Shown: one piece after another, positions 1 to 4,951 of the stretch
Numbering within the stretch: position 1 is the first letter of the stretch
How the letters are laid out: every line of letters starts with the position of its first letter
DNA from: Clostridia bacterium
GTDB taxonomy: Bacteria; Bacillota_A; Clostridia; Oscillospirales; CAG-272
Length of the DNA: 6,787 nt
Direction of reading: 5' to 3'
Assembly: GCA_017626655.1 (NCBI GenBank)
Contig: JAGAIH010000457.1
Span: 1-6,787, forward strand
The notes under the pieces: model-generated
Seen by the model: only the letters and a program-made list of their open reading frames with translations
Databases searched by the model: none
Told to the model about the DNA's origin: nothing
Position numbers and translations under genes: made by a program

Positions 1-238
1 CCCGGGCGGCCTCGCCGTAGAGGGCGGAGAGGAGGGTCTCGGTCAGGCGGTCGGGGGAATCGGCGGAGGCGGCGGTGAGGCGGACTATGCCGTCGGGGAG
101 GGGCTGGGCCGTGTCCGCCAGGGCCGTGAGCATGACCGACAGCACCCGGTCGGCGGCGGGGGGCGGGTCGCTTTTCCCGCAAGCGGGGAGGAGCAGGGAC
201 AGGATCAGCAGGAGTACAAGGAAACGCGAATGGCCCAT
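1..238 (-). CDS. Putative lipoprotein, N-terminal part only (cut by window edge)
   Basis: Reading the minus strand from the ATG at 238-236 gives 79 codons that stay open to the window edge. The product starts MGHSRF, followed by a leucine-rich hydrophobic stretch (about residues 6-17) and LPAC with Cys20. This is the layout of a lipoprotein signal peptide with a lipobox (Pro at -2 is less usual). After the cysteine comes a Gly/Ser/Asp/Pro-rich linker, then a start of a folded domain that I do not recognise. The expected location is the outer face of the cytoplasmic membrane, with Cys20 lipidated. The start is set by an AAAGGAG ribosome binding site (plus-strand 244-250) five bases upstream. 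The gene is divergent from the yqeG-type gene. Small lipoproteins of this kind are common in gut Clostridia. The function is unknown, and the C-terminus and length cannot be seen. Confidence 0.8.
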   Translation of the reverse strand, partial: MGHSRFLVLLLILSLLLPACGKSDPPPAADRVLSVMLTALADTAQPLPDGIVRLTAASADSPDRLTETLLSALYGEAAR

Positions 239-306
239 GACGGCTCCTTTCGAGTGATTTTCCCTGCATTTTATGCTTTTGGCGAGGGAATTATCACCCC
301 AAGCCC

Positions 307-335
307 TTGCAAGGCGGCGGTTTTTGTGGTACAAT
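307..335 (+). promoter_or_regulatory. Sigma-A promoter of the yqeG-type gene
   Basis: TTGCAA (307-312) and TACAAT (330-335) are separated by exactly 17 bp, 35 bp before the ATG at 371. The -35 sits inside a 10-bp perfect palindrome, CCTTGCAAGG (305-314), which may be chance or an operator. Confidence 0.8.
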
Positions 336-370
336 AGAGACGAAAAGATCCCCACGAAAAGGAGTCCTCC

Positions 371-880
371 ATGAAAAACCCCCTGATGCCCGACTATATG
401 TTCCGTACCTTCGACGAGATCACCCCCGAATTCCTGCGGGAGCTGGGGGTCAAGGCCATCCTTGCGGACATTGACAATACCTTAGCCCCCTACGAGCAGC
501 CCGAGCCCGACGAGCGCATCAAGGGCTGGATCGCGTCCCTCGCCGAGGCGGGCATCGGCATCGCCTTCGTCTCCAACAACGACTGGGAGCGGGTCAATCG
601 ATTCAACGCCACCCTGGGGGCCCCCGCCTACGCCAAGAGCGGCAAGCCCTTCAAGAAGAATCTCATCAAGGCCATGAACGACCTGGGCGGGACGCTTGAG
701 ACCACCGTCATGCTGGGGGATCAGCTCCTCACCGACGCCCTGGCGGGGCATAATCTGGGGGTCAAGTGCCTCATCGTGCCGCCCATTCGGGATAAGAAGA
801 ACGCGTTCTTCCGATTCAAGCGGTGGCTGGAGAAGCCTGTTGTCAAGAAGTTTAAAAAGAGGAATGGGATCGAGTGGTGA
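371..880 (+). CDS. yqeG: YqeG-family HAD (subclass IIIA) phosphatase
   Basis: This 169-residue protein has the haloacid dehalogenase motifs in order. Motif I is D33-I-D35-N-T37 (nucleophile and acid/base aspartates). Motif II is VSNND with S68. A Lys-rich KSGKPFKK segment lies at 89-96, and motif IV is GDQLLTD with D117 and D122 as likely magnesium ligands. No large cap domain fits between the motifs, as expected for subclass IIIA. Length and N-terminal layout match the YqeG family of Firmicutes, which is related to the yeast mitochondrial phosphatidylglycerophosphatase Gep4. A lipid-phosphate substrate is therefore possible but unproven. The protein is cytoplasmic or membrane-peripheral with a basic C-terminus. 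AAAAGGAG just upstream supports the ATG at 371. In Bacillus the gene sits beside the GTPase gene yqeH; that neighbour is absent here, and the gene appears to be monocistronic. Confidence 0.9.
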   Translation: MKNPLMPDYMFRTFDEITPEFLRELGVKAILADIDNTLAPYEQPEPDERIKGWIASLAEAGIGIAFVSNNDWERVNRFNATLGAPAYAKSGKPFKKNLIKAMNDLGGTLETTVMLGDQLLTDALAGHNLGVKCLIVPPIRDKKNAFFRFKRWLEKPVVKKFKKRNGIEW

Positions 881-921
881 TCCTTCGCAGTCCGGTTGAG
901 GCCGCCTATCAAAATGGTTGA

Positions 922-950
922 TTGACTTTTCCACGCGTTCATTGTATGAT
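922..950 (+). promoter_or_regulatory. Sigma-A promoter of the zinc-ribbon/membrane-protein operon
   Basis: TTGACT (922-927) and TATGAT (945-950) are separated by 17 bp. Transcription would start near 957, about 36 nt before the ATG at 993. This argues against an upstream start at 918 in the same frame, which would precede the promoter. Confidence 0.82.
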
Positions 951-992
951 GTAATTACAGGATACATACACACCGTAAGAAAGGAGATCGCC

Positions 993-1271
993 ATGAGAAC
1001 CGCCGCCATTTGCCTCGCTATAGCCCTTCCCGCCCTCGTTTTCCTGATCCTTGTCAACCTCCCCCGCGTGGATCGCCTGCGGGAGCTGGCCTCCCACCGC
1101 TATATCTGCCCCTCCTGCGGGAGTCGGTTCCGCGTGAAGTGGCTCCGTCTCCTGCTCGTGAAGTGGCAGGTGGAGGCCACCGACAAGGCCACTCTGACCT
1201 GCCCCGTCTGCAAGACCCGCGATATCTGTCGGCGGGAGGATTCTGTTTACGAGGAGGGTGAACGGGTATGA
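993..1271 (+). CDS. Small membrane-anchored zinc-ribbon protein
   Basis: The 92-residue product has one N-terminal hydrophobic segment (about residues 4-23), then a short basic/amphipathic stretch and a four-cysteine module. The cysteines are C39-P-S-C42-G and C70-P-V-C73-K, 27 residues apart. Paired CPxC knuckles at this distance are the signature of a zinc ribbon, so one structural zinc is expected, with the domain probably on the cytoplasmic side. Partner and function are not recognised. The ATG at 993 is chosen because AAGGAG (981-986) precedes it at good spacing and the promoter lies just upstream. The stop codon TGA (1269-1271) overlaps the next gene's ATG (1268-1270), which suggests translational coupling and a joint function. 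Confidence 0.82.
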   Translation: MRTAAICLAIALPALVFLILVNLPRVDRLRELASHRYICPSCGSRFRVKWLRLLLVKWQVEATDKATLTCPVCKTRDICRREDSVYEEGERV

Positions 1272-1645
1272 AACAGTCAACCGCCATTTCGGTCATCAGG
1301 ATCAGCAGTATCGTAAGCATCGCCGCCGTGGCCATCACGGTGCTTGCCGCCATACTTGGCAAGAACGTGACGTGGTGGATCACCGTCACCCCGCCCCTGT
1401 ACCAAGTCGCCCTGCTGATCGCCGCCTTCTGGGGGTGGTCCCCCGAGGACCGCGACCGCCTCGCCCTCTTGATCGTGGGGATCATCCGTCTCGTAGCAAC
1501 GGCGGGCATGGGCTTCTCCGCCCTGCTGGCCATGTTCCGTGTGGCATCCCTGATCCAGGTCGGGTCCCTCTTGCAGCCGGCCGCCGCCGCGCTGTTCGTG
1601 ATCGGGGTCATTATGTACGGGAAGGAAAAGCGGGAGAGAGAGTAG
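1268..1645 (+). CDS. Four-helix integral membrane protein, function unknown
   Basis: The 125-residue product is almost entirely hydrophobic. Four membrane segments are likely, near residues 9-30, 36-56, 65-90 and 97-117, joined by short loops such as the charged PEDRDR at 59-64. The C-terminus is a strongly charged tail ending KEKRERE. I recognise no catalytic motif or named family. GAGGAGGG (1251-1258) lies inside the end of the upstream gene and serves as ribosome binding site. The ATGA overlap with the zinc-ribbon gene implies coupled translation, so the two proteins may form a small membrane complex. A hairpin terminator follows 12 bases after the stop codon. The high GC content matches the rest of the window, with no sign of transfer. 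Confidence 0.8.
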   Translation: MKQSTAISVIRISSIVSIAAVAITVLAAILGKNVTWWITVTPPLYQVALLIAAFWGWSPEDRDRLALLIVGIIRLVATAGMGFSALLAMFRVASLIQVGSLLQPAAAALFVIGVIMYGKEKRERE

Positions 1646-1654
1646 ACCGATACC

Positions 1655-1692
1655 AAAAAAACAGGTGTTTCCCTGACGGAAGCACCTGTTTT
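1655..1692. terminator. Bidirectional intrinsic terminator between convergent genes
   Basis: A 15-bp stem (1658-1672 with 1678-1692, one G·U pair, loop CTGAC) lies between the stop codons of the membrane-protein gene and the XRE-GNAT gene. Read on the minus strand, the stem runs into seven U residues (plus-strand A at 1655-1661), making it strong for the XRE-GNAT gene. Read on the plus strand it ends in UUUU then CG, which is weaker but plausible. Confidence 0.88.
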
Positions 1693-1706
1693 CGTATGTA
1701 TGGGGG

Positions 1707-3311
1707 TCACAGTACCTTTTGCATGATGAAATACCGCCCGTCCAACTCACCGGACAGGTCGCGGATCACGGTAAATCCCGTTTTCTCGTAGAGAGACAGG
1801 AGGGAGTTGAACCGTCCCTTGTCCAACGCCATCCGCTCCAGGGGGTAGACCTCAGCGTGGGTGAAGCCCTTCCTTTTGGCGTCGGTCAACGCCCGATCCA
1901 ACAGCATTTCCTCGATCCCGCAGTTTTGGAAGAAGCGGGAGGTCATTATCTCCACGATGGAAAGGATCTTTGCTCCCTCGGGGGCGGTGGGGATGGCGCG
2001 CTCCTCCTCCTCGAGGCCCAGGCCGACATACTTCTCCTTGTCCCCGCAGTTGCAAAAGCCCAAGACGGTCTCCCCGAAGCAGGCGACGAGTCCCGTCATG
2101 GTCCCCTCGTTCACCAGCTTTTCCACGAGGGCACGGAAACGGTCCAGCATCTCCGCTTCCGCATAGCCGGGGAATCGGAGGGACTCATACATATCCTTCA
2201 TGTCCATGTCGGAATCCCATTGAACGCTGAAATCGAAGAAGCTCTCTTCATTGATATGCTGACAGCAAAAACGGAAATACTCTCGCCAGTTATACTTCAT
2301 CAGGGGACGGCACACAAACTGCTCCTTTACGATGCGTCGACGCAAGCCCTCGGCGGAGGGGTGGGACAGCAGGACGTAATTCTCGATAAAAACGTGCAGT
2401 TCACTGTGGTTGTCGATCTCATGGGTCAGCAGATCGAACAGGGGGGCGCGGCAGGGGATGATGCCCCGCTCCAATTCGTCGTAGGCCTTGGCAGTCTCGT
2501 AGGCACGGGTCATGGACGCCGCGAAGCCCTCGGTATCCCCCGCCTTGAGATCCTGCCCGGCTTTCCTGACGTGGTGATCCCATGCTCCTTTTCGGTAAGC
2601 CATATCATCCCCCCATAGGGCTTCGGTCACGGTGCGGTACGCCGTCAAAGCCTCCGGGGTGTCATAGGCCAACAGATCCTCGCACAGGACTTCCATATTC
2701 CTTCGTATTCTCTCCTGCAGATAGCGGCGCTTGCCCTCCCCCTCCAGAGCGGCGGCCTGATAGGCGGGCTCCGTCAGGGTCTTTTCCAGATCCCTGGCTT
2801 GATCCATTCTTCCCAGAGCGCGCAGGGTGCGTATCCGCATGATGGAGTATTCATCAGCGGGATTCTGATAGCACAGGGCGTTGAAATGGCGGATCGCGTG
2901 GTTCAGGTAGAACGCCCGTCTGCCCCCGCCGGAGCGCTCCCCGATCCGCAGCTCGTCAAAGGCGCGGCGGTACAGAAAGTCCTCGTCATCAGGAAACTCC
3001 TCCAGCGCCTCCAGCGAGACCATCAGGGAATATTCCTCTCCAAAGCTACAGGCCTGCTGATATTTCTTTTCCAGCTCCTGCCGTCTGTTCCCCCCCAGCA
3101 GCTCGTTGACCCCGATCCCCAGCTCCTTGGACAGCGGGAGCAGCAGGGTAATGTCCGGCATAGTCTGCCCCGTCTCCCACTTGGAGATGGCCTGGGGAGA
3201 CACGCCCACGGCTTGGGCCAGAGCCTCCTGGGTCAGTCCCCGCTCGCGGCGGAGGCGGCGGATGGTGGCGGAGACGGCGGCGGGATTGGTCGCGGGGGTG
3301 GGGGTGGGCAT
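1707..3311 (-). CDS. XRE-family HTH regulator fused to a C-terminal GNAT-like domain
   Basis: This 534-residue protein has three parts. Residues about 12-68 form an XRE/Cro-type helix-turn-helix: RRERGLTQEALAQAVGVSPQ, then AISKWETGQTMPD, the classic recognition pattern. Residues about 80-400 are a long helical region rich in Leu, Arg and Glu with TPR-like pairs, as in many clostridial XRE regulators. Residues about 400-534 resemble a GNAT acyltransferase: a beta-rich VLGFCNC stretch, a motif A-like Q462-N-C-G465-I-E467 before a helix, and LYEKTGF (507-513) as motif B. The last residue of the Q/R-x-x-G-x-G/A pyrophosphate loop is Glu, so acetyl-CoA binding may be weakened or lost. TCCTCCT on the plus strand (3318-3324) is a strong ribosome binding site six bases from the ATG. 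The gene is transcribed alone. Target genes and substrate are unknown. It may be an acetyl-CoA-sensing regulator, or an enzyme that controls its own synthesis. Confidence 0.88.
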   Translation of the reverse strand: MPTPTPATNPAAVSATIRRLRRERGLTQEALAQAVGVSPQAISKWETGQTMPDITLLLPLSKELGIGVNELLGGNRRQELEKKYQQACSFGEEYSLMVSLEALEEFPDDEDFLYRRAFDELRIGERSGGGRRAFYLNHAIRHFNALCYQNPADEYSIMRIRTLRALGRMDQARDLEKTLTEPAYQAAALEGEGKRRYLQERIRRNMEVLCEDLLAYDTPEALTAYRTVTEALWGDDMAYRKGAWDHHVRKAGQDLKAGDTEGFAASMTRAYETAKAYDELERGIIPCRAPLFDLLTHEIDNHSELHVFIENYVLLSHPSAEGLRRRIVKEQFVCRPLMKYNWREYFRFCCQHINEESFFDFSVQWDSDMDMKDMYESLRFPGYAEAEMLDRFRALVEKLVNEGTMTGLVACFGETVLGFCNCGDKEKYVGLGLEEEERAIPTAPEGAKILSIVEIMTSRFFQNCGIEEMLLDRALTDAKRKGFTHAEVYPLERMALDKGRFNSLLSLYEKTGFTVIRDLSGELDGRYFIMQKVL

Positions 3312-3346
3312 GGCGGGTCCTCCTTTTTTGGTGTGGGTCTGACTGT

Positions 3347-3375
3347 ATTATAGCACAGGACGGGGAAATTGGCAA
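3347..3375 (-). promoter_or_regulatory. Sigma-A promoter of the XRE-GNAT gene (extended -10)
   Basis: On the minus strand TTGCCA (plus 3370-3375) and TATAAT (plus 3347-3352) are 17 bp apart, with TG one base upstream of the -10. Transcription would start near 3340, leaving a leader of about 29 nt. Confidence 0.88.
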
Positions 3376-3422
3376 GTGAGAAAACGGATATGGGGGGACA
3401 ACCGGTGGTTGAGGAGGGAAAA

Positions 3423-3559
3423 TTGTGGTTTATCGTTCCGATAAACCACAAATGAAGTGCGCCGCGGACGGGACCGCAGGCGCAATGAAGTTTCCCACGG
3501 CCCGCCGTGAGAAAATGAAGTTGCCCCTACGGGGCAAATGAAGTGCGCCTGCGGGCGCA
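3423..3559. repeat. Array of five hairpins separated by exact ATGAAGT heptamers
   Basis: Four exact copies of ATGAAGT (3452-3458, 3485-3491, 3515-3521, 3538-3544) alternate with five inverted repeats of unrelated sequence. The stems are: 3423-3435/3439-3451 (13 bp, perfect); 3458-3467/3474-3484 (10 bp, one bulge); 3491-3500/3505-3514 (nine bp, one C/A mismatch); 3521-3527/3531-3537 (7 bp, perfect); 3544-3549/3554-3559 (6 bp, perfect). From the second hairpin on, the last T of each heptamer is the first paired base of the next stem. Stem sequences differ while the heptamer and layout are constant, so structure seems to be what is kept. The array lies between two divergent promoters, so no gene reads it from a nearby start. 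It may be an intergenic mobile-type repeat, a protein-binding array or an RNA element. I do not know a named family for it. Confidence 0.8.
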
Positions 3560-3578
3560 ACGGAAAAGAACGACGCCC

Positions 3579-3588
3579 TCAAATTTGA
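3579..3588. repeat. 10-bp perfect palindrome TCAAATTTGA
   Basis: TCAAATTTGA reads the same on both strands and lies 19 bp upstream of the -35 of the endonuclease-IV-like gene. It could be an operator half or an AT-rich UP-like element; chance is also possible. Confidence 0.35.
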
Positions 3589-3606
3589 AAATCTTTCCCC
3601 ACCCTA

Positions 3607-3635
3607 TTGCAAAATTCCGCTCAATCTGTTAAAAT
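3607..3635 (+). promoter_or_regulatory. Sigma-A promoter of the endonuclease-IV-like gene (extended -10)
   Basis: TTGCAA (3607-3612) and TAAAAT (3630-3635) have a 17-bp spacer, and TG precedes the -10 by one base. Transcription would start near 3642, giving a leader of about 48 nt. Confidence 0.85.
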
Positions 3636-3653
3636 AGTAGGAGAAACAAATCC

Positions 3654-3682
3654 CCTTTGGCGGGATCCCCCCGCCGGAAAGG
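3654..3682 (+). promoter_or_regulatory. Leader hairpin overlapping the ribosome binding site
   Basis: CCTTT (3654-3658) pairs with AAAGG (3678-3682), and GGCGGG (3659-3664) pairs with CCCGCC (3670-3675), with a two-base bulge (3676-3677) and a five-base loop. The outer stem covers AAAGG, the core of the AAAGGAA ribosome binding site (3678-3684), so this fold would limit initiation at the ATG 3690. It is predicted by eye only. Confidence 0.5.
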
Positions 3683-3689
3683 AACCTAT

Positions 3690-4562
3690 ATGATCGACTT
3701 AAAGACCATCACCACCCCCACCTTCGGCCCCGGCGGAAACGGGGAGTGGTTCAAGCAAGAGGGCGGGAAAGCCACCGTCCAGGCTCCCGGCTGGCTGAAG
3801 CAGAAAGGCCTCGACGCCTACGAATACGAGGCGGGCAAGGGCATCACCGCCGGTGAGGGCGCGCTCCTCGCCATCGGGCAGAAGGCCCTGGAGCACGGCA
3901 TCCTCATGTCCCTCCATGCCCCCTACTTCATTTCCCTGTCCTCGGTGGAGGAGGAGAAGCGTAACAACAGCATCGGGTACATCCAAAAGTCCCTCTGGGC
4001 CGCCGAGCTGCTGGGAGCGGATACCGTCGTCATCCACAGCGGAAGCGCAGGCAAGATCTCCCGTGAGGAGGCCATGCGGCTGTCCTGCGACACCCTCGCC
4101 CGCCTCATGGAGGCCGTGGGGGACACCCCCATCCGCCTGGGTATCGAGACCATGGGCAAGCGCAACCAGCTGGGGACCTTGGACGAGGTCATCGAGCAGT
4201 GCAAGGTGGATCCCCACTTCCACCCCGTGGTGGATTTCGGACACCTCAACGCGAGAGGGGTGGGCGGTCAGTTCCCCGATAAGGACAGCTACCGTCGGGT
4301 CTTCCACACCATCGCCGACAGGCTGGGCGCGGAGTACGCCACCCACCTCCATTGTCACTTCTCCAAGATCGAGTTCACCGACGCGGGGGAGAAGCGCCAC
4401 GTCACCTTTGAGGATACCGTCTACGGCCCCGCATTCGAGCCGCTGATGGAGGCCATCATTACGGACGGTCTCTGCCCCCGCATCATCTGCGAGTCGGACG
4501 GCACCATGGCGGAGGACGCGCTGGCTATGAAGAAGTATTGGATGGAGCGCAGGAGCGAATAA
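3690..4562 (+). CDS. Endonuclease-IV-like (AP endonuclease family 2) TIM-barrel protein
   Basis: The 290-residue protein has the TIM-barrel metal-site pattern of endonuclease IV (E. coli Nfo). H76 lies in LHAPYF, H116 in VIHSGS, E153 in GIETMG, D182 and H185 in VDFGH, H221 in HLHCHF, H237 in GEKRH and E268 in ICESDG. They correspond in order to Nfo His69, His109, Glu145, Asp179, His182, His216, His231 and Glu261. Nfo's Asp229 aligns with K235, so the third zinc site differs. From memory, GEKRH and the FGPxGN N-terminus are typical of a clostridial subfamily separate from classical Nfo. The expected role is metal-dependent phosphodiester cleavage at abasic sites, but substrate and activity are unproven. 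The ATG at 3690 follows AAAGGAA at good spacing; a TTG at 3657 in the same frame has worse spacing and adds 11 unlikely residues. No clear plus-strand terminator of its own follows. Confidence 0.85.
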   Translation: MIDLKTITTPTFGPGGNGEWFKQEGGKATVQAPGWLKQKGLDAYEYEAGKGITAGEGALLAIGQKALEHGILMSLHAPYFISLSSVEEEKRNNSIGYIQKSLWAAELLGADTVVIHSGSAGKISREEAMRLSCDTLARLMEAVGDTPIRLGIETMGKRNQLGTLDEVIEQCKVDPHFHPVVDFGHLNARGVGGQFPDKDSYRRVFHTIADRLGAEYATHLHCHFSKIEFTDAGEKRHVTFEDTVYGPAFEPLMEAIITDGLCPRIICESDGTMAEDALAMKKYWMERRSE

Positions 4563-4565
4563 GAA

Positions 4566-4592
4566 AAACAAAAAAGCGGCATCCCCGCCGCT
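4566..4592 (-). terminator. Minus-strand intrinsic terminator, probable end of the toxin mRNA
   Basis: AGCGGC (4575-4580) and GCCGCT (4587-4592) form a 6-bp GC-rich stem with a six-base loop. Only on the minus strand is it followed by a U-run (plus-strand A at 4570-4575, then 4564-4568). It lies beyond the toxin ORF and the whole antitoxin RNA, so the toxin transcript probably spans both. On the plus strand the hairpin is followed by TGTGAAAAA and should not terminate well. Confidence 0.7.
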
Positions 4593-4613
4593 GTGAAAAA
4601 TTCCGAAAAAGTA

Positions 4614-4642
4614 TTGACAAACCAAGCAAAGTGTGGTATCAT
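4614..4642 (+). promoter_or_regulatory. Sigma-A promoter of the antitoxin small RNA
   Basis: A consensus TTGACA (4614-4619) and TATCAT (4637-4642) have a 17-bp spacer. Transcription is expected to start at about 4649. No ORF with a ribosome binding site follows, which fits a non-coding RNA gene. Confidence 0.85.
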
Positions 4643-4648
4643 AAAGGC

Positions 4649-4732
4649 GTAGGAGCTACCGGCAACGGTCACTTCCTCACTTGCGATACAGATAACCGCA
4701 CAGATTGGTCGTCAGGGCGGTTATCTTTTTTT
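4649..4732 (+). ncRNA. Antitoxin small RNA of a type I toxin-antitoxin locus
   Basis: An RNA of about 84 nt is bounded by its own promoter and a strong terminator. In order it holds: a small hairpin ACCG-GCAA-CGGU (4658-4669) with a GNRA loop; an unpaired pyrimidine-rich stretch (4669-4687); and the terminator hairpin with a 17-base loop. It converges on the 30-residue toxin gene, and its 3' end is perfectly complementary to the last codons and stop of that ORF. The stretch 4669-4687 is 15/19 identical to plus-strand 4819-4837 and can pair with the toxin ribosome binding site (15 Watson-Crick pairs, two G·U, two mismatches). This architecture is that of Fst RNAII and RatA. Expected action is blocking toxin translation and/or triggering decay of the duplex. 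The 5' end is inferred from the promoter. Confidence 0.8.
4690..4732 (+). terminator. Intrinsic terminator of the antitoxin RNA
   Basis: AGATAACCGC (4690-4699) pairs perfectly with GCGGTTATCT (4717-4726), with a 17-base loop, followed by seven T (4726-4732). The 3' arm contains the complement of the toxin's stop codon and final Arg codon. Read on the minus strand there is no U-run after the stem, so it should stop mainly the plus-strand RNA. Confidence 0.92.
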
Positions 4733-4813
4733 ATTGTAAATATCCATTATCAGACGGATCACAGCTATCAGAAGCGTGCAAAACAGGAAAAACAGTTCCC
4801 ACGTCATGACCAT
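4721..4813 (-). CDS. Small holin-like membrane toxin, type I toxin-antitoxin system
   Basis: The 30-residue peptide begins MVMTWELFFLFC, continues as one hydrophobic helix (about residues 7-23, interrupted by R20) and ends in the polar, basic tail DIYNKKR. A short TWEL/TYEL-like start, one transmembrane helix and a Lys/Arg tail are typical of the putative holin-like/Fst-type toxins of Firmicutes, which insert in the cytoplasmic membrane and harm the cell when over-produced. The ORF is far below normal gene size, but it has an ideal ribosome binding site (GGAGGTGAT) 4 nt from the ATG, a consensus promoter with a leader of about 130 nt, and a convergent small RNA. The start at 4813 is preferred over the in-frame ATG at 4807 and an upstream ATG at 4909 by ribosome-binding-site spacing. 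Exact family membership is inferred from pattern, not from a search. Confidence 0.82.
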   Translation of the reverse strand: MVMTWELFFLFCTLLIAVIRLIMDIYNKKR

Positions 4814-4817
4814 GTAT

Positions 4818-4826
4818 ATCACCTCC
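4818..4826 (-). promoter_or_regulatory. Near-perfect ribosome binding site of the toxin
   Basis: GGAGGTGAT on the minus strand is nine bases of perfect complementarity to the 16S rRNA 3' end, and it fixes the toxin start. It lies within the 19-nt region (4819-4837) that the antitoxin RNA can pair with. A possible stem between 4828-4838 and 4849-4860 ends just upstream and may modulate access. Confidence 0.85.
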
Positions 4827-4926
4827 CCCTTTGCGATGTTGGACAGGGCATCGGGAAAGGCAAAAAAGATTTCGACTTCCCCGAAATAGAGGAAGCGACC
4901 GCACACCATTTAAGGCAACTCCTACG

Positions 4927-4944
4927 GGACACCTTTCGGTATCC
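4927..4944 (-). promoter_or_regulatory. 5'-terminal hairpin of the toxin mRNA
   Basis: On the minus strand GGAUACC-GAAA-GGUGUCC forms a 7-bp stem (one G·U) closed by a GNRA tetraloop. It begins one base after the expected start of transcription (about 4945). A hairpin directly at the 5' end commonly protects small toxin mRNAs from decay; this role is inferred here. Confidence 0.65.
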
Positions 4945-4951
4945 ATCTGAC

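Noticed and set aside
918..992. Upstream start at 918 for the zinc-ribbon protein
   Set aside because: It would put the start before the -35/-10 boxes at 922-950 and has no ribosome binding site, while 993 has AAGGAG.
1054..1710. Minus-strand frame opposite the zinc-ribbon and membrane-protein genes
   Set aside because: It runs through the hairpin terminator and over two coupled genes with a good promoter, and its product looks random and Arg/Ser/Pro-rich.
3423..3559. CRISPR array
   Set aside because: The repeated unit is only seven bases, the spacing varies from 23 to 33 bp, and the intervening segments are self-complementary, unlike CRISPR spacers.
3699..4625. Long minus-strand open frame opposite the endonuclease-IV-like gene
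   Set aside because: It is the mirror of a GC-rich coding strand. It has no recognisable protein features and lies over a gene with a complete metal-site pattern.
4814..4909. Extension of the toxin frame to an ATG at 4909 (62 residues)
   Set aside because: No ribosome binding site precedes it, and the added residues are not toxin-like. GGAGGTGAT at 4818-4826 points to the start at 4813.
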